This document shows, piece by piece, positions 32,537 through 43,789 of a DNA stretch of 64,000 nt. Below the pieces are notes generated by a model. The model was not told the DNA's origin and did not search any database. It saw only the letters and a list, made by a program, of their open reading frames with translations. The translations under genes were made by a program, and so were the position numbers. Within the stretch, counting starts at the first letter, position 1, and each line of letters begins with the position of its first letter. Source of the DNA: Chlorobiaceae bacterium (lineage in GTDB: Bacteria > Bacteroidota > Chlorobiia > Chlorobiales > Chlorobiaceae); assembly GCA_013334225.1 (NCBI GenBank), contig JAAXXY010000007.1, positions 23,961 to 87,960 on the forward strand, read 5' to 3'.

Positions 32537-33892
32537 TTGTTCGGGACCCCTCAAACATTAAAGCGATCCGGTGTTTTTATGCGAATTTTCAGGAATACAG
32601 TTGCATATTTTCTTGTTTGCCTGTTCTGTTCAGCCATTATTTCTCTGCCTTGTCTTGGGGCAGAAACAGGTGAGTATATTGCAATTCGAAAGGAAGGGGC
32701 AGGCAAAATAGCGATAGTCCTCAACAAACCTGAAGCACAGGGCAAGAAAGAGAGTGGCTGGGCTCAGAACCTTGATACCGTAGTCAACAATGGCCTGAGT
32801 TTTACAGGCTTGTTTTCGATCATTCCTCCTCCTCTCAATGTCAAGGATACCAGTGATCCGAAGAATATAAAGATCAATTTCGGAGCTCTCAGTTCAGTAG
32901 GCTCGGAAATTTATGCAGGAGGTACGGTTACGAAAAAAGCCGGGGATGTCGTGCTCGACATGGAGGTGTATGAAACGGCATCGGCAAAACAGATTCTCCG
33001 GAAAACCTATACCGGACCTGAAGATCAGCTGCGTGCGATGGGTCACGCCTTTTGTGCCGATCTTGTTGAATTGCTGACCGGAAAGAAATCGTTTTTCGGA
33101 AGCAAGATTGTGTTTGTCTCGAACTCTTCAGGCTCTAAAGAGATCTATCAGTGTGATTTCGACGGAGATGGAATCCGGCAGCTGACCTCGCTGAAATCGA
33201 TTTCTCTTACACCGGCATATTCACCTGATGGAAAATATCTTGCCTATACCAGTTTCAGTTCCGGCCCTCCGTCCCTCTTTATCAAGAATCTTGCCACCGG
33301 TGTCAATGCCAAGGTTGCAAAGGAAGGGATAAGTGTCGATCCCGGATGGAGGAACAATAATGAACTATCCACGACCCTTTCTTACGAAGGCGATCAGGAA
33401 ATCTACCTTATAAGGCTTGATGGTTCGATTGCACAAAGGATTACCCGAAACAGAGGGATCGATGTTTCGCCGACATTTTCACCGGATGGAAGCAGAATGG
33501 CATTTGTTTCTTCAAGAAACGGTCTGCCCCAGATATTTATCCAGGACCTTCAATCCGGTCAGGTAAAAAGGCTCACATTCAGCGGTCGTTACAATACCCA
33601 GCCATCATGGTCTCCCAATGGAGATAAAATAGCATATTCAACATGGGAAAGTAACGGTGAAATAAATATATTTGTAATAAATCCCGATGGGTCGGGACTG
33701 GTGCAACTGACACGCAAATGCCGTGAAAATGAATATCCTTCCTGGTCACCTGACGGGAGCATGATTGTATTCGGTTCCAATCGTGAAGGGAAGAAAAAGA
33801 TATTTGTCATGAACGCAAATGGTGAAAACCAGAGGCATCTTTTACAAATGGATGGCGAACAGATGCAGCCATCATGGTCTTTATTCCGGTAG
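32537..33892 (+). CDS. tolB: Tol-Pal system beta-propeller protein TolB
   Basis: Signal peptide, TolB N domain, repeated SPDGKYLAYTS/SPDGSRMAFVS/SPNGDKIAYST WD40-like repeats. Confidence 0.9.
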   Translation: MFGTPQTLKRSGVFMRIFRNTVAYFLVCLFCSAIISLPCLGAETGEYIAIRKEGAGKIAIVLNKPEAQGKKESGWAQNLDTVVNNGLSFTGLFSIIPPPLNVKDTSDPKNIKINFGALSSVGSEIYAGGTVTKKAGDVVLDMEVYETASAKQILRKTYTGPEDQLRAMGHAFCADLVELLTGKKSFFGSKIVFVSNSSGSKEIYQCDFDGDGIRQLTSLKSISLTPAYSPDGKYLAYTSFSSGPPSLFIKNLATGVNAKVAKEGISVDPGWRNNNELSTTLSYEGDQEIYLIRLDGSIAQRITRNRGIDVSPTFSPDGSRMAFVSSRNGLPQIFIQDLQSGQVKRLTFSGRYNTQPSWSPNGDKIAYSTWESNGEINIFVINPDGSGLVQLTRKCRENEYPSWSPDGSMIVFGSNREGKKKIFVMNANGENQRHLLQMDGEQMQPSWSLFR

Positions 33893-33934
33893 TACTCTTT
33901 TTCTCTTTTGAAATAACCTTAAAAAGGGGGTATC

Positions 33935-34393
33935 ATGAAAAACTTTCAACCTTTATTAAAAAGCATTTTTATTCCTGCGATGTTCTTTCTTGGAGCATGT
34001 TGCTGCGAGAAGGACATCGTGCCGCCGCCACCGCCGCCACCACCGCCGCCACCGCCGCCGCAAGTTGTTCTTGGCGATATTTTCTATGATTTCGACAAAT
34101 CCGACATCAGAATGGATGCTGTCGAGCAACTGAAAGTCAATGCCAAATGGATGAATGAAAATCCAGCGAGAAATCTCATCATCGAAGGACATTGCGACGA
34201 GAGGGGTACCAACGAATACAATATGGCTCTCGGCGAACGTCGTGCCAACGCTGCCAAAAACTCCATGCTCAATTATGGTCAGAATCCTGCCAGGATGAAG
34301 ACAATCAGCTATGGTGAAGAAAGGCCGTTTGCTACAGGTCATGATGAAGCTTCATGGGCTCAGAACAGAAGGGCTCACTTTGTTGGTGAATAA
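33935..34393 (+). CDS. pal: Peptidoglycan-associated lipoprotein with polyproline tract
   Basis: Lipobox-like [17 protein letters not shown], OmpA-like [23 protein letters not shown]. Confidence 0.9.
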   Translation: MKNFQPLLKSIFIPAMFFLGACCCEKDIVPPPPPPPPPPPPPQVVLGDIFYDFDKSDIRMDAVEQLKVNAKWMNENPARNLIIEGHCDERGTNEYNMALGERRANAAKNSMLNYGQNPARMKTISYGEERPFATGHDEASWAQNRRAHFVGE

Positions 34394-34411
34394 CAGGCTG
34401 TAGTGAGAACC

Positions 34412-34445
34412 ATCAGGGGCAGGCATCTTCATGTCTGCCCCTGAT
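34412..34445 (+). terminator. Hairpin between the two pal-like genes
   Basis: atcaggggcag-gcatcttcatgt-ctgcccctgat followed by ttattt; 11-bp perfect stem. Confidence 0.7.
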
Positions 34446-34473
34446 TTATTTAATTATAAAATGAGATGAAGCC

Positions 34474-34968
34474 ATGAGAAAGCAGATCAACAGTGTACTT
34501 GTGATTGCAATGATGATGATCGCCGGATGTTCATCAAATGAATCAGTGGCTCCTTCCGGAGGAACAGCTACCATTGAGCCGACTCCTCCCCCGTCAACTT
34601 CCATAAAAACTGGTTATGGATTTGATCAGTGGCAGCAGGGCCCTCTCGGTGATGTATTTTTTGAATTTGACAGTGCTGATCTCGGTTCTGATGCTGAGCA
34701 GCAGCTCAGAGACAACGCGGATTGGCTAAAGGGAAATTCCCCGAAATCGGTTATGATCGAAGGACATTGCGATGAAAGAGGAACTTCAGAGTACAACCTT
34801 GCCCTTGGAGACAGGCGCGCTAAAAGTGCAAAGGAATTCCTGACACGATTAGGTATAGGTGCTTCCCGTCTTGAAACCATTTCATACGGTGAAGAACGTC
34901 CTTTTGCTCTTGATCATAATGACGAAGCCTGGGCAAAAAACCGCCGCGACCATTTCGTCGTGAAATAG
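34474..34968 (+). CDS. Second Pal/OmpA-family lipoprotein
   Basis: Lipobox [36 protein letters not shown]. Confidence 0.88.
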   Translation: MRKQINSVLVIAMMMIAGCSSNESVAPSGGTATIEPTPPPSTSIKTGYGFDQWQQGPLGDVFFEFDSADLGSDAEQQLRDNADWLKGNSPKSVMIEGHCDERGTSEYNLALGDRRAKSAKEFLTRLGIGASRLETISYGEERPFALDHNDEAWAKNRRDHFVVK

Positions 34969-34983
34969 TGAAATATCGGATAT

Positions 34984-35014
34984 AAGGCCTCAGGTTTGTG
35001 AGGCCTTCTTTTTG
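34984..35014 (+). terminator. Rho-independent terminator after second pal gene
   Basis: aaggcctca-ggtttg-tgaggcctt-cttttt. Confidence 0.8.
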
Positions 35015-35060
35015 TCAAACGGTTTAATGTCTGGCCCAACCTGCCAATAATGAACTATCT

Positions 35061-35870
35061 TTGCTGATCATGAACAATAAAATAAGGCCATTTTTCATTG
35101 TTTCCATGCTTGGAGTATCAGCATGTGCCACTCAACAGGATCTGACCGTTGTCCAGAGTGATATGCAGAAACTGAAATCAGATACGGAAACCGTCAAATC
35201 TCAGACAGCCGGCTCCTATTCCGATATTCAGCAGATGCATGACGAGATTTCCTACCTCAAAGGACGTATAGAGGAAATCAATCATAATAATTACGAGTCT
35301 TTTGGACGCCTTGGAATGGAAGATTCTCTGCTGGTGCACAAGGTCGATCAACTGGAAACAAGATTGCAGAAAATCGAGCAGTATCTCGGGTTTGGAGAAA
35401 AACCTTCAGTTCCGCCACAAACACAGGTTTCAGCTGCGCTTCCGCCTGCATCACAATCAACGGCGCCTAAACCTGCTGATGCACTGAAAAAGCCTGTGGA
35501 AATTCAGAGTGATACGGGATTGTTCAAGGATGGTCTCGACAAGCTTAACAGGAAAAACTATACGGCGGCAAGGGAGAGTTTCAGCACTTTGATCCAGAAA
35601 TATCCGAAATCAGAGCTTGCTGACGATGCGCAGTTCGATATTGCCGATTGTTATTTCAATGAGAAATGGTATGAGAAAGCCATTCTGGAGTATCAGGTCG
35701 TCATAGCAAAATATCAGAAAAGCAACAAACGTCCTGCTGCTCTCTACAAACAGGCACTCTCTTTTGAAATGATTGGTGACAAAACAAACGCTCAGGCAAG
35801 ATATAAAGATATTGTGAAGCTCTATCCGAAATCCACAGAAGCGATTCTGGCACAAAAAAAATTACAGTAA
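35061..35870 (+). CDS. Tol-Pal associated TPR protein (YbgF/CpoB-like)
   Basis: Coiled-coil N terminus; FKDGLDKLNRKNYTAARESFSTLIQKYPKSELADDAQFDIADCYF TPRs. Confidence 0.82.
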   Translation: MLIMNNKIRPFFIVSMLGVSACATQQDLTVVQSDMQKLKSDTETVKSQTAGSYSDIQQMHDEISYLKGRIEEINHNNYESFGRLGMEDSLLVHKVDQLETRLQKIEQYLGFGEKPSVPPQTQVSAALPPASQSTAPKPADALKKPVEIQSDTGLFKDGLDKLNRKNYTAARESFSTLIQKYPKSELADDAQFDIADCYFNEKWYEKAILEYQVVIAKYQKSNKRPAALYKQALSFEMIGDKTNAQARYKDIVKLYPKSTEAILAQKKLQ

Positions 35871-36076
35871 GCCGGATTACCCTGCAATTCCAGACCGTAA
35901 ATCGCAGATCGATCGGAAACATAAAGAGACTGTCTCAAAAGGAACGGTGGTAAAGCAAAAAGGGCTCCCTGAAAATGTAGCCCTTATCGTTTAAACTTTA
36001 AGCTGTGGTGAGCAGAACCCGGTCTGTCAGTCAAAACCGATCGGATGAATATTTCAGAAAGAGGTAAGAAAAAGAA

Positions 36077-36118
36077 GGCTGCCTCATAATCAAATCATGA
36101 GACAGCCTCTTTAAGTTT
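36077..36118. terminator. Hairpin terminator between convergent genes
   Basis: gaaggctgcctcat-aatcaaatc-atgagacagcctc tttaagttttttc. Confidence 0.65.
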
Positions 36119-36162
36119 TTTCAACTCTTTTTTCAAAAAATCCGGAAGGATAGACTCCGGTA

Positions 36163-36630
36163 TTATTTGAAAAATTCGTCAAGTGTATACGTTTTCCTGT
36201 CTATTTCTACAGAAAGCTGACGGTGCAGGGTATCGTAGAATACGGGAATATCCCTCATCGTCCATTTGACACCGCGTTTATCGAAATCGATAACATAACG
36301 GTTTTCATTATCCAGCACTTTCTGTTGCAGATTAATTCCAATATCCGGTTGTGTCGTCAGAACATAAAGTTCGATTTCCCCCGAAATAACCTTGTCGATC
36401 ATTCCCTTTGTCGGCAGGAGTGTGCGGCGACCGGATGCGGGACTGATCTCCAGTTGAAGTTTTCCGCTTCTGTCCCGTTTGGCGGAAATGATAAAATACT
36501 TTTGGGCTTTGTGTACGGCATTGCCTGACCAAGGTCCTGATGTGCTTACTCTGACCTGATTCACTGCGGTGTCCGGACGGCTGAGCTGTGGTCGCATCGT
36601 TTGCAGGGTTAAAATTTGCAAATAAAACAC
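36163..36630 (-). CDS. Hypothetical protein
   Basis: 155-aa [49 protein letters not shown]..., immediately downstream of the dnaK region; no family recognised. Confidence 0.6.
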   Translation of the reverse strand: MFYLQILTLQTMRPQLSRPDTAVNQVRVSTSGPWSGNAVHKAQKYFIISAKRDRSGKLQLEISPASGRRTLLPTKGMIDKVISGEIELYVLTTQPDIGINLQQKVLDNENRYVIDFDKRGVKWTMRDIPVFYDTLHRQLSVEIDRKTYTLDEFFK

Positions 36631-36735
36631 GAACGGGTGTTCTGCCTTTTATTATTTGTAAGTTACCAAAACAAGTATAAATAACAAAGGGATTCGTGCG
36701 AATCCCTTTGTGCCGTTTCAAGTTTTGTTTCGAGG

Positions 36736-38649
36736 TTATTTGTTGTTGCCGTCGATTACTTCGTACTCGGCATTCTGGACTTCACCGTCACTGCTGCCGC
36801 TCGTGGTTCCGCCGGATGGTGCTCCCGGGTTGGCATGCGGTTCTCCGGCGCCCTGTGACTGATAGAGCTGAGATGCAATGTCGTTCCACTCCTTGTTGAG
36901 CTGGTCCATGGCATCCTTGATCGATTCGATGGTGCCGTTTTTGTAAGCTTCCTTGAGCTTTTCAAGTGCACCTTCAAGAGAGGCCTTCTTGTCCGAAGGA
37001 ATTTTATCGCCCAGATCCTTCAGCTGTTTTTCGGTGCTGAAAATAAGAGAATCCGCAGTGTTCCGGGTGTCGATCTCCTCCTTTTTCTTCTTGTCTTCAT
37101 CGGCATGCATCTTTGCATCCTGCTTCATTTTTTCGACTTCAGCATCGCTGAGCTTGCTGCTTGCCTCGATTCTGATGCTTTGTTCCTTTCCGGTTGCCTT
37201 GTCTTTTGCCGATACATTGAGGATGCCGTTGGAATCGATATCAAAGATGACCTCGATCTGCGGTATTCCCCTCGGTGCAGGAGGAATGTCGCCGAGATGG
37301 AACCTTCCAAGCGTTTTGTTGTCTCGGGCCATCGGACGCTCACCCTGCAGTACATGGACTTCAACAGAAGTCTGGTTGTCTGCCGCGGTCGAGAATACTT
37401 CCTGTTTTCTTGTCGGAATGGTGGTGTTCGCATCGATAAGCTTTGTCATTACGCCGCCAAGGGTTTCGATGCCCAGAGAGAGCGGAGAGACGTCAAGCAG
37501 AAGCACGTCGGTAACATCGCCTTTCAGAACGCCGCCCTGGATAGCTGCGCCGATTGCGACGACCTCGTCGGGGTTGACGCTTTTGTTCGGTTCCTTTCCG
37601 AAAAATTCTTTTACGAGAGACTGAACTTTCGGGATACGTGTCGAACCGCCGACCAGCACAACCTCATCGATATCCTTCAGATCGAGTTTGGAATTCTTGA
37701 CCGCGCGGTGGCATGGGTCGAGCAGTTTGTCGAACAGCTCGGCAGAAATCGCTTCGAATTTCGCACGGGTAAGGTTGATGACAAGGTGTTTCGGACCTTC
37801 CTGTGTCGCGGTGATGAACGGAAGGTTGATTTCAGTGTCGGTTCTCGATGAGAGCTCGATTTTTGCTTTTTCAGCAGCTTCTTTCAGACGCTGCAGGGCG
37901 ATCGGGTCGTTCCTGAGGTCTATTCCTTCCTGTTTTTTGAATTCGTCTGCCAGAAAATCGATGATTTTCTGGTCGAAGTCGTCGCCACCGAGATGGGTGT
38001 CGCCGTCGGTGGACTTCACTTCAAAAACACCGTCGCCGAGCTCGAGAATGGAGATATCGAATGTGCCGCCTCCAAGGTCGAACACCGCAACCTTCTCATT
38101 CTCCTGTTTGCGGTCGAGCCCGTATGCAAGAGCTGCAGCGGTAGGTTCGTTGATTATTCGCTTGACGTCAAGGCCTGCGATACGGCCGGCATCCTTCGTC
38201 GCCTGCCTCTGGGCATCGTTAAAATATGCAGGTACGGTAATGACCGCTTCACTGACTTTTTCACCAAGGAAATCCTCTGCAGTCTGCTTCATTTTCTGAA
38301 GAACCATCGCCGAAATTTCCTGCGGCGAGTAGACTTTGTCGTTGATTTTCACCCTTGCCTCGCCGTTTTCGTTGACGACTTCGTAAGGGGCAATCTTTTT
38401 TTCATTCGGGACCTCGTCGTATTTGCGTCCCATGAATCTTTTGATCGAAAATATAGTGTTTCTCGGGTTGGTGATGGCCTGTCTTTTTGCGGCCTGCCCA
38501 ACGAGACGGTCTCCCGTTTTGGTGAACCCGATGATGGACGGAGTAGTGCGGCTGCCTTCAGAGTTTTCAATAACTGTTGGCTGAGTGCCCTGCATGACCG
38601 CAACACATGAGTTCGTGGTGCCGAGATCGATGCCGATAATTTTACCCAT
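36736..38649 (-). CDS. dnaK: Molecular chaperone DnaK
   Basis: [44 protein letters not shown]; full length. Confidence 0.97.
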   Translation of the reverse strand: MGKIIGIDLGTTNSCVAVMQGTQPTVIENSEGSRTTPSIIGFTKTGDRLVGQAAKRQAITNPRNTIFSIKRFMGRKYDEVPNEKKIAPYEVVNENGEARVKINDKVYSPQEISAMVLQKMKQTAEDFLGEKVSEAVITVPAYFNDAQRQATKDAGRIAGLDVKRIINEPTAAALAYGLDRKQENEKVAVFDLGGGTFDISILELGDGVFEVKSTDGDTHLGGDDFDQKIIDFLADEFKKQEGIDLRNDPIALQRLKEAAEKAKIELSSRTDTEINLPFITATQEGPKHLVINLTRAKFEAISAELFDKLLDPCHRAVKNSKLDLKDIDEVVLVGGSTRIPKVQSLVKEFFGKEPNKSVNPDEVVAIGAAIQGGVLKGDVTDVLLLDVSPLSLGIETLGGVMTKLIDANTTIPTRKQEVFSTAADNQTSVEVHVLQGERPMARDNKTLGRFHLGDIPPAPRGIPQIEVIFDIDSNGILNVSAKDKATGKEQSIRIEASSKLSDAEVEKMKQDAKMHADEDKKKKEEIDTRNTADSLIFSTEKQLKDLGDKIPSDKKASLEGALEKLKEAYKNGTIESIKDAMDQLNKEWNDIASQLYQSQGAGEPHANPGAPSGGTTSGSSDGEVQNAEYEVIDGNNK

Positions 38650-38723
38650 AATGAATTTCCTCTTTTGAGATGTATAAATTCCGGGTTCTGCATCTGTGAT
38701 GTGAACCCGGATTTATGGTTAAC

Positions 38724-39122
38724 TTAACTGATTGCTATTTCTTTTGTCTTTTTCACCGGTACGGCTTTCGGCAGGCTTACATGAAGCACGCCATTGTCGA
38801 AATCTGCGGTGATATGCTCCCTGTCGATAATTTCTCCGAGATTGAAGCTCCGTGAAAAGCTTCCGTATGCTCTTTCAATCCGGTGATAGTTTTTCCTTGT
38901 TTCTTCCGTTTCCTGCTTTCTCTCTGCTTTGATGGTCAGCATATCGTCCTCGATATTGAGTGCAATATTTTCCTTGGTAATACCCGGTAGTTCTGCATCG
39001 ATATGGAATGCCTTTTCATCCTCGGAAATGTCGACTTTGAATGCCGGAGTTGCCGGCATTTGTGCACCTGACCAGATATCATCAAACAACTTGAGCGGAT
39101 CTTTCGATAATTTTACAAGCAT
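38724..39122 (-). CDS. Hsp20/alpha-crystallin family small heat-shock protein
   Basis: [47 protein letters not shown]. Confidence 0.92.
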   Translation of the reverse strand: MLVKLSKDPLKLFDDIWSGAQMPATPAFKVDISEDEKAFHIDAELPGITKENIALNIEDDMLTIKAERKQETEETRKNYHRIERAYGSFSRSFNLGEIIDREHITADFDNGVLHVSLPKAVPVKKTKEIAIS

Positions 39123-39426
39123 GATTTTCTCCTTTTTAAATGTGCCTTTTTGATAAAATTTGATAGAGATGTTCTCTCTCTGCCATTAATAGATCAAAAA
39201 CCATGCCAAACCGATTTATTGCCTGTTCAGGATAAAAGACGTGTCATAAATGACGGGATTAGTGTAAAAATGTCATACTTGTTGATGGGGGATTGTTAAT
39301 ACTGTCAGACAACATTGAAAAATGATTTTCTATTCAGTGCAAAAAAGGGAAAAAAGTCCTGCAGGATGATTTAACCCCTGACATCAGGGAAGGAGAGTGG
39401 GTGAGAAAAGCTGAAGTATGAAGGGG

Positions 39427-39822
39427 TCAGGTTGAAATGTTCGAATTGATTTTCTGGACCCAGCTCAGACGGTCCTGAAGATTTTCAACTACGCTTTTCG
39501 AAATGAGATAGCAGGCGTAGATAATGCTTTCATCCGCTATCCGGTAATAACATTTCAGACCTGATTTTCTGCGGTTCACTACACCGTTATCATGCATCAG
39601 TGCAAGATGTTTGGAAATGTTGGCCTGACTGGCATTGACCTTTCTAACGATTTCCTGAACCGTATGTTCCTTTTCACAGAGAACCCTCAGAATTTTCAGT
39701 CGCATTGGTTCAGAAAGCAGCTTGAATCGGTTCGAAACCTCTTCGAGCATTTCATCCGGCGTATTGAGATTCCATTTATTGACCTCTTCCTCTGTGATAG
39801 TAATGATCTTATTCATAACCAA
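39427..39822 (-). CDS. ArsR-family transcriptional regulator
   Basis: [51 protein letters not shown]. Confidence 0.9.
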   Translation of the reverse strand: MVMNKIITITEEEVNKWNLNTPDEMLEEVSNRFKLLSEPMRLKILRVLCEKEHTVQEIVRKVNASQANISKHLALMHDNGVVNRRKSGLKCYYRIADESIIYACYLISKSVVENLQDRLSWVQKINSNIST

Positions 39823-39962
39823 CCTGTTGCAGATCCGTGTAATATGCCTGTTTTATACAGATATTCCATTAAGGAAATATTAGTTATATAGCCATAAATT
39901 CATACAATTCAAACCTGAAAAGTTATTAAAAACCGGTTATTAAAAGCGTTCCGGGGCATATT

Positions 39963-40214
39963 TCAGAGGAGAGTGTCTTCGGTTTCTTTGGTGTCGATGT
40001 TGGAAAGCTGCATTATTGAGGAAACAAGGGAAGGCGGTGCTTTGAATCTCACGATTTTTTCCCTGATGATCATTTTCGTTTTCTTCGCTTCTTCATACTC
40101 GATTCTGCATATCTCGCACTCTGAAAGGTGAAGAAGAAACATCTGTTCTTCTTTCAGGGTAAGCTCGCCGTCAATGGCGACGCTCATCAGTACCCGTGTC
40201 TTGTTGCAGTTCAT
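39963..40214 (-). CDS. Zinc-finger anti-sigma factor-like protein
   Basis: MNCNKTRVLMSVAIDGELTLKEEQMFLLHLSECEICRIEYEE, H-x3-C-x2-C ZAS motif; next to the ECF sigma gene. Confidence 0.78.
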   Translation of the reverse strand: MNCNKTRVLMSVAIDGELTLKEEQMFLLHLSECEICRIEYEEAKKTKMIIREKIVRFKAPPSLVSSIMQLSNIDTKETEDTLL

Positions 40215-40245
40215 GATATAAAAAATTTTATGCGAATTGATAGTA

Positions 40246-40872
40246 TTACTCTGTCTCGGTATTGAATCCGAATTTTTTAGCATAATTCTCAAGTTGTGCG
40301 CGAAGCAGCTTTCTTCCTCTATACAACCTCGATCTGACCGTACCGATAGGGCTCTCTACCATATTTGCAATTTCCTCATAGGTAAATCCTTCAATATCAC
40401 ACAACTGTATCACTTCCCTGAACTCCTCGGGTAACGACTGAAGGGCCATATAAACCTCTTCATGCATCAAAGTATGGAAATAATCGGCTTCAGCTTCAGT
40501 CGTATCGGTTCTGGTATCCTTTATCGAATGGTAAAAGTCTTTAATGAGATCATAATCGACTTTACCCGGTTCTTTTGAATTTTTTCTAAAACTGTTGATA
40601 TAATTGTTTTTAAGGATTTTAAACAGCCAGGCCTTGCAGTTTGTTCCCCGCTCGAAAGAATTAAAAAATCTGTATGCTTTCAGATAGGTTTCCTGGACAA
40701 GATCTTCGGCGTCATCCGGGTTCATGGTGAGGTGAAGGGCATAGTTGTACAGTGAATTGATATGGACAACGGCCTCTTTCTGAAACTCCAGCTGTTTCTG
40801 AAGTTCCTCACGGGAGTTATGTTCTTTTTTCGACCCTGCTTTCGCAGGATGTTTTGTATCAGATTTAGTCAT
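40246..40872 (-). CDS. ECF RNA polymerase sigma factor (RpoE-like)
   Basis: [85 protein letters not shown]. Confidence 0.92.
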   Translation of the reverse strand: MTKSDTKHPAKAGSKKEHNSREELQKQLEFQKEAVVHINSLYNYALHLTMNPDDAEDLVQETYLKAYRFFNSFERGTNCKAWLFKILKNNYINSFRKNSKEPGKVDYDLIKDFYHSIKDTRTDTTEAEADYFHTLMHEEVYMALQSLPEEFREVIQLCDIEGFTYEEIANMVESPIGTVRSRLYRGRKLLRAQLENYAKKFGFNTETE

Positions 40873-40994
40873 ACGACAGAATCTTCAGGCTTCATTTGAG
40901 GGTTAAAGGCATTATGTAATCTATAACCATAAAGTAATTATTTTTTAAATAATATATTTTCATTCATTTCCGAACTACCGGACAGTAAAATATC

Positions 40995-42521
40995 ATGCAT
41001 GACGTTATTGAAAGATCTGCCGATGTGATCATTATCGGCTCAGGGATCGGGGGCCTTACAACTGCCGCACTCCTGCAGCAGCAGGGGATTTCAACGCTTG
41101 TTTTCGAGAAAAACCGGCATCCAGGTGGTAGCTGTTCTTCCTTCCAGCGCGAAGGGTACCATTTCGACGCCGGTGCTTCGGTTTTTTACGGCTTCGCTGA
41201 AAACGGCCGAAGCGGCACGCTCAATCTCCATACCAAGATTTTCAGGAAGCTCGGTATAGAGGTGAAAACTGTGCCGGACCCGGTTCAGATCCATTACCAT
41301 CTGCCGAACGGTTTTTCGCTACCCGTCTATTATGACCGGCAGGCCTTTATCGACAGGCTTGCAGCCCGTTTTCCCCATGAGAAAAAAGGAATAGCTGAAT
41401 TTTACCGTGAGCTTGAAGAGGTATATGACATTCTCAGTTCCCTTCCGGCAGGTTCACTTGAAGATATCGTACACCTTGGCGGGGTAGGTTTGAACAACCC
41501 GTTGAAGACCATTGCACTTGCCATGAAAACATTCCGTTCGATGGGCAGGACCGCCAGGAAATACATCGTCGATGATGAACTGCTCAGGTTCATCGATATG
41601 GAAGCATATTCATGGGCTGTCCAGGATGCGGGAGCAACTCCGCTGGTGAATGCCGGCATCTGCCTCGCTGACCGCCATCATGGAGGTATCAACTATCCGC
41701 TCGGCGGATCAGGTTCGATACCGCAGGCATTATGCAGGGGGATCGAAAAATTCGGGGGTATCGTACGGTTTCAATCGGAGGTTTCCGGAATCATACTTGA
41801 AAACGGAGAGGCTCGGGGAGTCAGGCTTTCTGACGGAAGTGAATTTTTTGCAAAGGCTGTTGTCAGTAATGCAACAGTCTGGGATACCTTCAACCGTCTC
41901 ATTACCGATTCCCGTTTCAGGGTCGATGACTCTCGTTTTCTCAGGGCCCCGAGCTGGTTTCAGCTTTTTCTCGGCGTCGATGCATCAGTGATTCCTAAGG
42001 ATTTTTATGTCCATAATATTCTTGTCGATGACTGGAACCGGTATAGCCAGCCGGGAGGTACGATCTATTTTTCCGCCCCGACACTGCTTGATCCCTCGCT
42101 TGCCCCGCATGGCAAGCATACCATTCATGTATTCGTTACTGCGGAAGCGGACGACTGGGAGAAGTACCAGAGAGGGAGCAGGGAGTACCGTGAAGCCAAG
42201 GACGCTCTTGCCGAAAATGTCATTTCCCGGACGGAGCGGATTTTGCCGGGGTTGTCGAAAGCCATCGAATTGAAGGTTCTCGCATCGCCTCTGACCCATG
42301 AGCGTTACCTGAACCGGTACAAGGGTTCCTATGGTCCCTTGCTGAAGCCCGGTCAGAATATCCTGCAGAAGCCGCAGAATACCACACCGGTCAAAAACCT
42401 GTTTGCCGTGGGTGACAGCACCTTTCCAGGGCAAGGGGTCATAGCCGTAACCTATTCGGGCGTTTCCTGTGCTTCCTATATCGCAAGGAAGCTTGGAAAG
42501 CCGCTTGAATATCTTTTCTGA
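40995..42521 (+). CDS. crtH: CrtH-type carotenoid isomerase / phytoene desaturase family FAD oxidoreductase
   Basis: ADVIIIGSGIGGLTTAALLQQQGISTLVFEKNRHPGGSCSSFQREGYHFDAGASVFYGF; NLFAVGDSTFPGQGV. Confidence 0.8.
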   Translation: MHDVIERSADVIIIGSGIGGLTTAALLQQQGISTLVFEKNRHPGGSCSSFQREGYHFDAGASVFYGFAENGRSGTLNLHTKIFRKLGIEVKTVPDPVQIHYHLPNGFSLPVYYDRQAFIDRLAARFPHEKKGIAEFYRELEEVYDILSSLPAGSLEDIVHLGGVGLNNPLKTIALAMKTFRSMGRTARKYIVDDELLRFIDMEAYSWAVQDAGATPLVNAGICLADRHHGGINYPLGGSGSIPQALCRGIEKFGGIVRFQSEVSGIILENGEARGVRLSDGSEFFAKAVVSNATVWDTFNRLITDSRFRVDDSRFLRAPSWFQLFLGVDASVIPKDFYVHNILVDDWNRYSQPGGTIYFSAPTLLDPSLAPHGKHTIHVFVTAEADDWEKYQRGSREYREAKDALAENVISRTERILPGLSKAIELKVLASPLTHERYLNRYKGSYGPLLKPGQNILQKPQNTTPVKNLFAVGDSTFPGQGVIAVTYSGVSCASYIARKLGKPLEYLF

Positions 42522-42527
42522 GGATCT

Positions 42528-43748
42528 TCAGCAGGCGGCAAGAAGCATTTCGATCTCCCTGAACGGAAAATCGGTGAGTTCGGAAAGGATTTTCTTGGTG
42601 ACGTATCCTTTGAAAACATAGGTACCCTTCCTCAGGCTGTGACTTTTCCAGAGGATGTCCGGAATGGTTTCATGGTCCGTGAGTTTCAGGAGGAATGGCA
42701 GCAGGGTGTTTGTCAGAGCGAAAGATGCGGTTTTTGCAACGGCTGAAGGAATGTTTGGTACGCAGTAGTGTGTTACGCCATGTTTCACGTAAATCGGGTT
42801 GGTATGTGACGTATGCCTGCTTGTCGCGAAACACGCACCCTGGTCTATCGACACATCTATAATCACGGAACCGGGTTTCATCAATTTGACCACCTGTTCG
42901 CTCACCAGAGGTTTGCTGATCTTCTGTTTCGGGCTGAGGGCACCGATGATGACGTCCGAAATTTTTGCAAGCTGCGAGATGTAATGGTCATTGGCAATCG
43001 CCGTGACAAGGTGACGGTTGAAAAACGCCTCGAACCTCCTGAGCCTGTTGATCTCCTTGTCAATCACGGTTACCTGCGCACCGAGCCCGAGAGCGTCCTG
43101 AGCGGCAAAGAGCCCAACGGTTCCCGCCCCGATGATCGTGACATGTGCAGGCGGAACCCCTGCGATGCCACCGAGCAGGATGCCGCTGCCGCCGTAACCG
43201 GTTTCAAGGTATTTTGCTGCGGTCTGGACGGCAAGCGATCCGGCAATTTCGCTCACTGTTCTTACGATAGGCAGTTCGCCGTCCCTTGTTTCGATAAACT
43301 CGAATCCGAGTGCGGTGATATTCTTTTCAATAAGTGTCCTTATCATATGCTGGCTGACCGTTCCCAGATGGACCGCAGAGATGAGCATCTGTCCATTCAT
43401 GAGAAGGGAGAGCTCCTCAGGCTGGGGAGGGGAGACCTTCACGATGACATTTGCCTGGCTGTATAGTTCGTCGGCACTTTCGGCAATCTGTGCCCCTGCT
43501 TCCGAATAGTCGACGTTGGAAAAATTGCAGAATTTGCCGGCGGAATCCTCGATAATAACCTTGATTCCGTGTTCAACCAGTATCTGCACTCCGGGCGGAG
43601 AAATTGCAACCCGCCGTTCGTCCTGAGCCCGTTCCCTGGGAATGCCGAGAACGATACTCATGGTTTTTTCGGGCTTGATCAGCCAGCGTTCAAGAGTCTT
43701 TGCACCCAGCTCGAACTCGATATTTCCAAAATCAGACGAATACCCCAT
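42528..43748 (-). CDS. ald: Alanine dehydrogenase family protein
   Basis: VLGIPRERAQDERRVAISPPGVQILVEHGIKVIIEDSAG; VTIIGAGTVGLFAAQDALGLGAQVTVID. Confidence 0.82.
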   Translation of the reverse strand: MGYSSDFGNIEFELGAKTLERWLIKPEKTMSIVLGIPRERAQDERRVAISPPGVQILVEHGIKVIIEDSAGKFCNFSNVDYSEAGAQIAESADELYSQANVIVKVSPPQPEELSLLMNGQMLISAVHLGTVSQHMIRTLIEKNITALGFEFIETRDGELPIVRTVSEIAGSLAVQTAAKYLETGYGGSGILLGGIAGVPPAHVTIIGAGTVGLFAAQDALGLGAQVTVIDKEINRLRRFEAFFNRHLVTAIANDHYISQLAKISDVIIGALSPKQKISKPLVSEQVVKLMKPGSVIIDVSIDQGACFATSRHTSHTNPIYVKHGVTHYCVPNIPSAVAKTASFALTNTLLPFLLKLTDHETIPDILWKSHSLRKGTYVFKGYVTKKILSELTDFPFREIEMLLAAC

Positions 43749-43789
43749 CTGGAGTCCAAAATTATCATTATGCTATTTCAGCAACAGAG

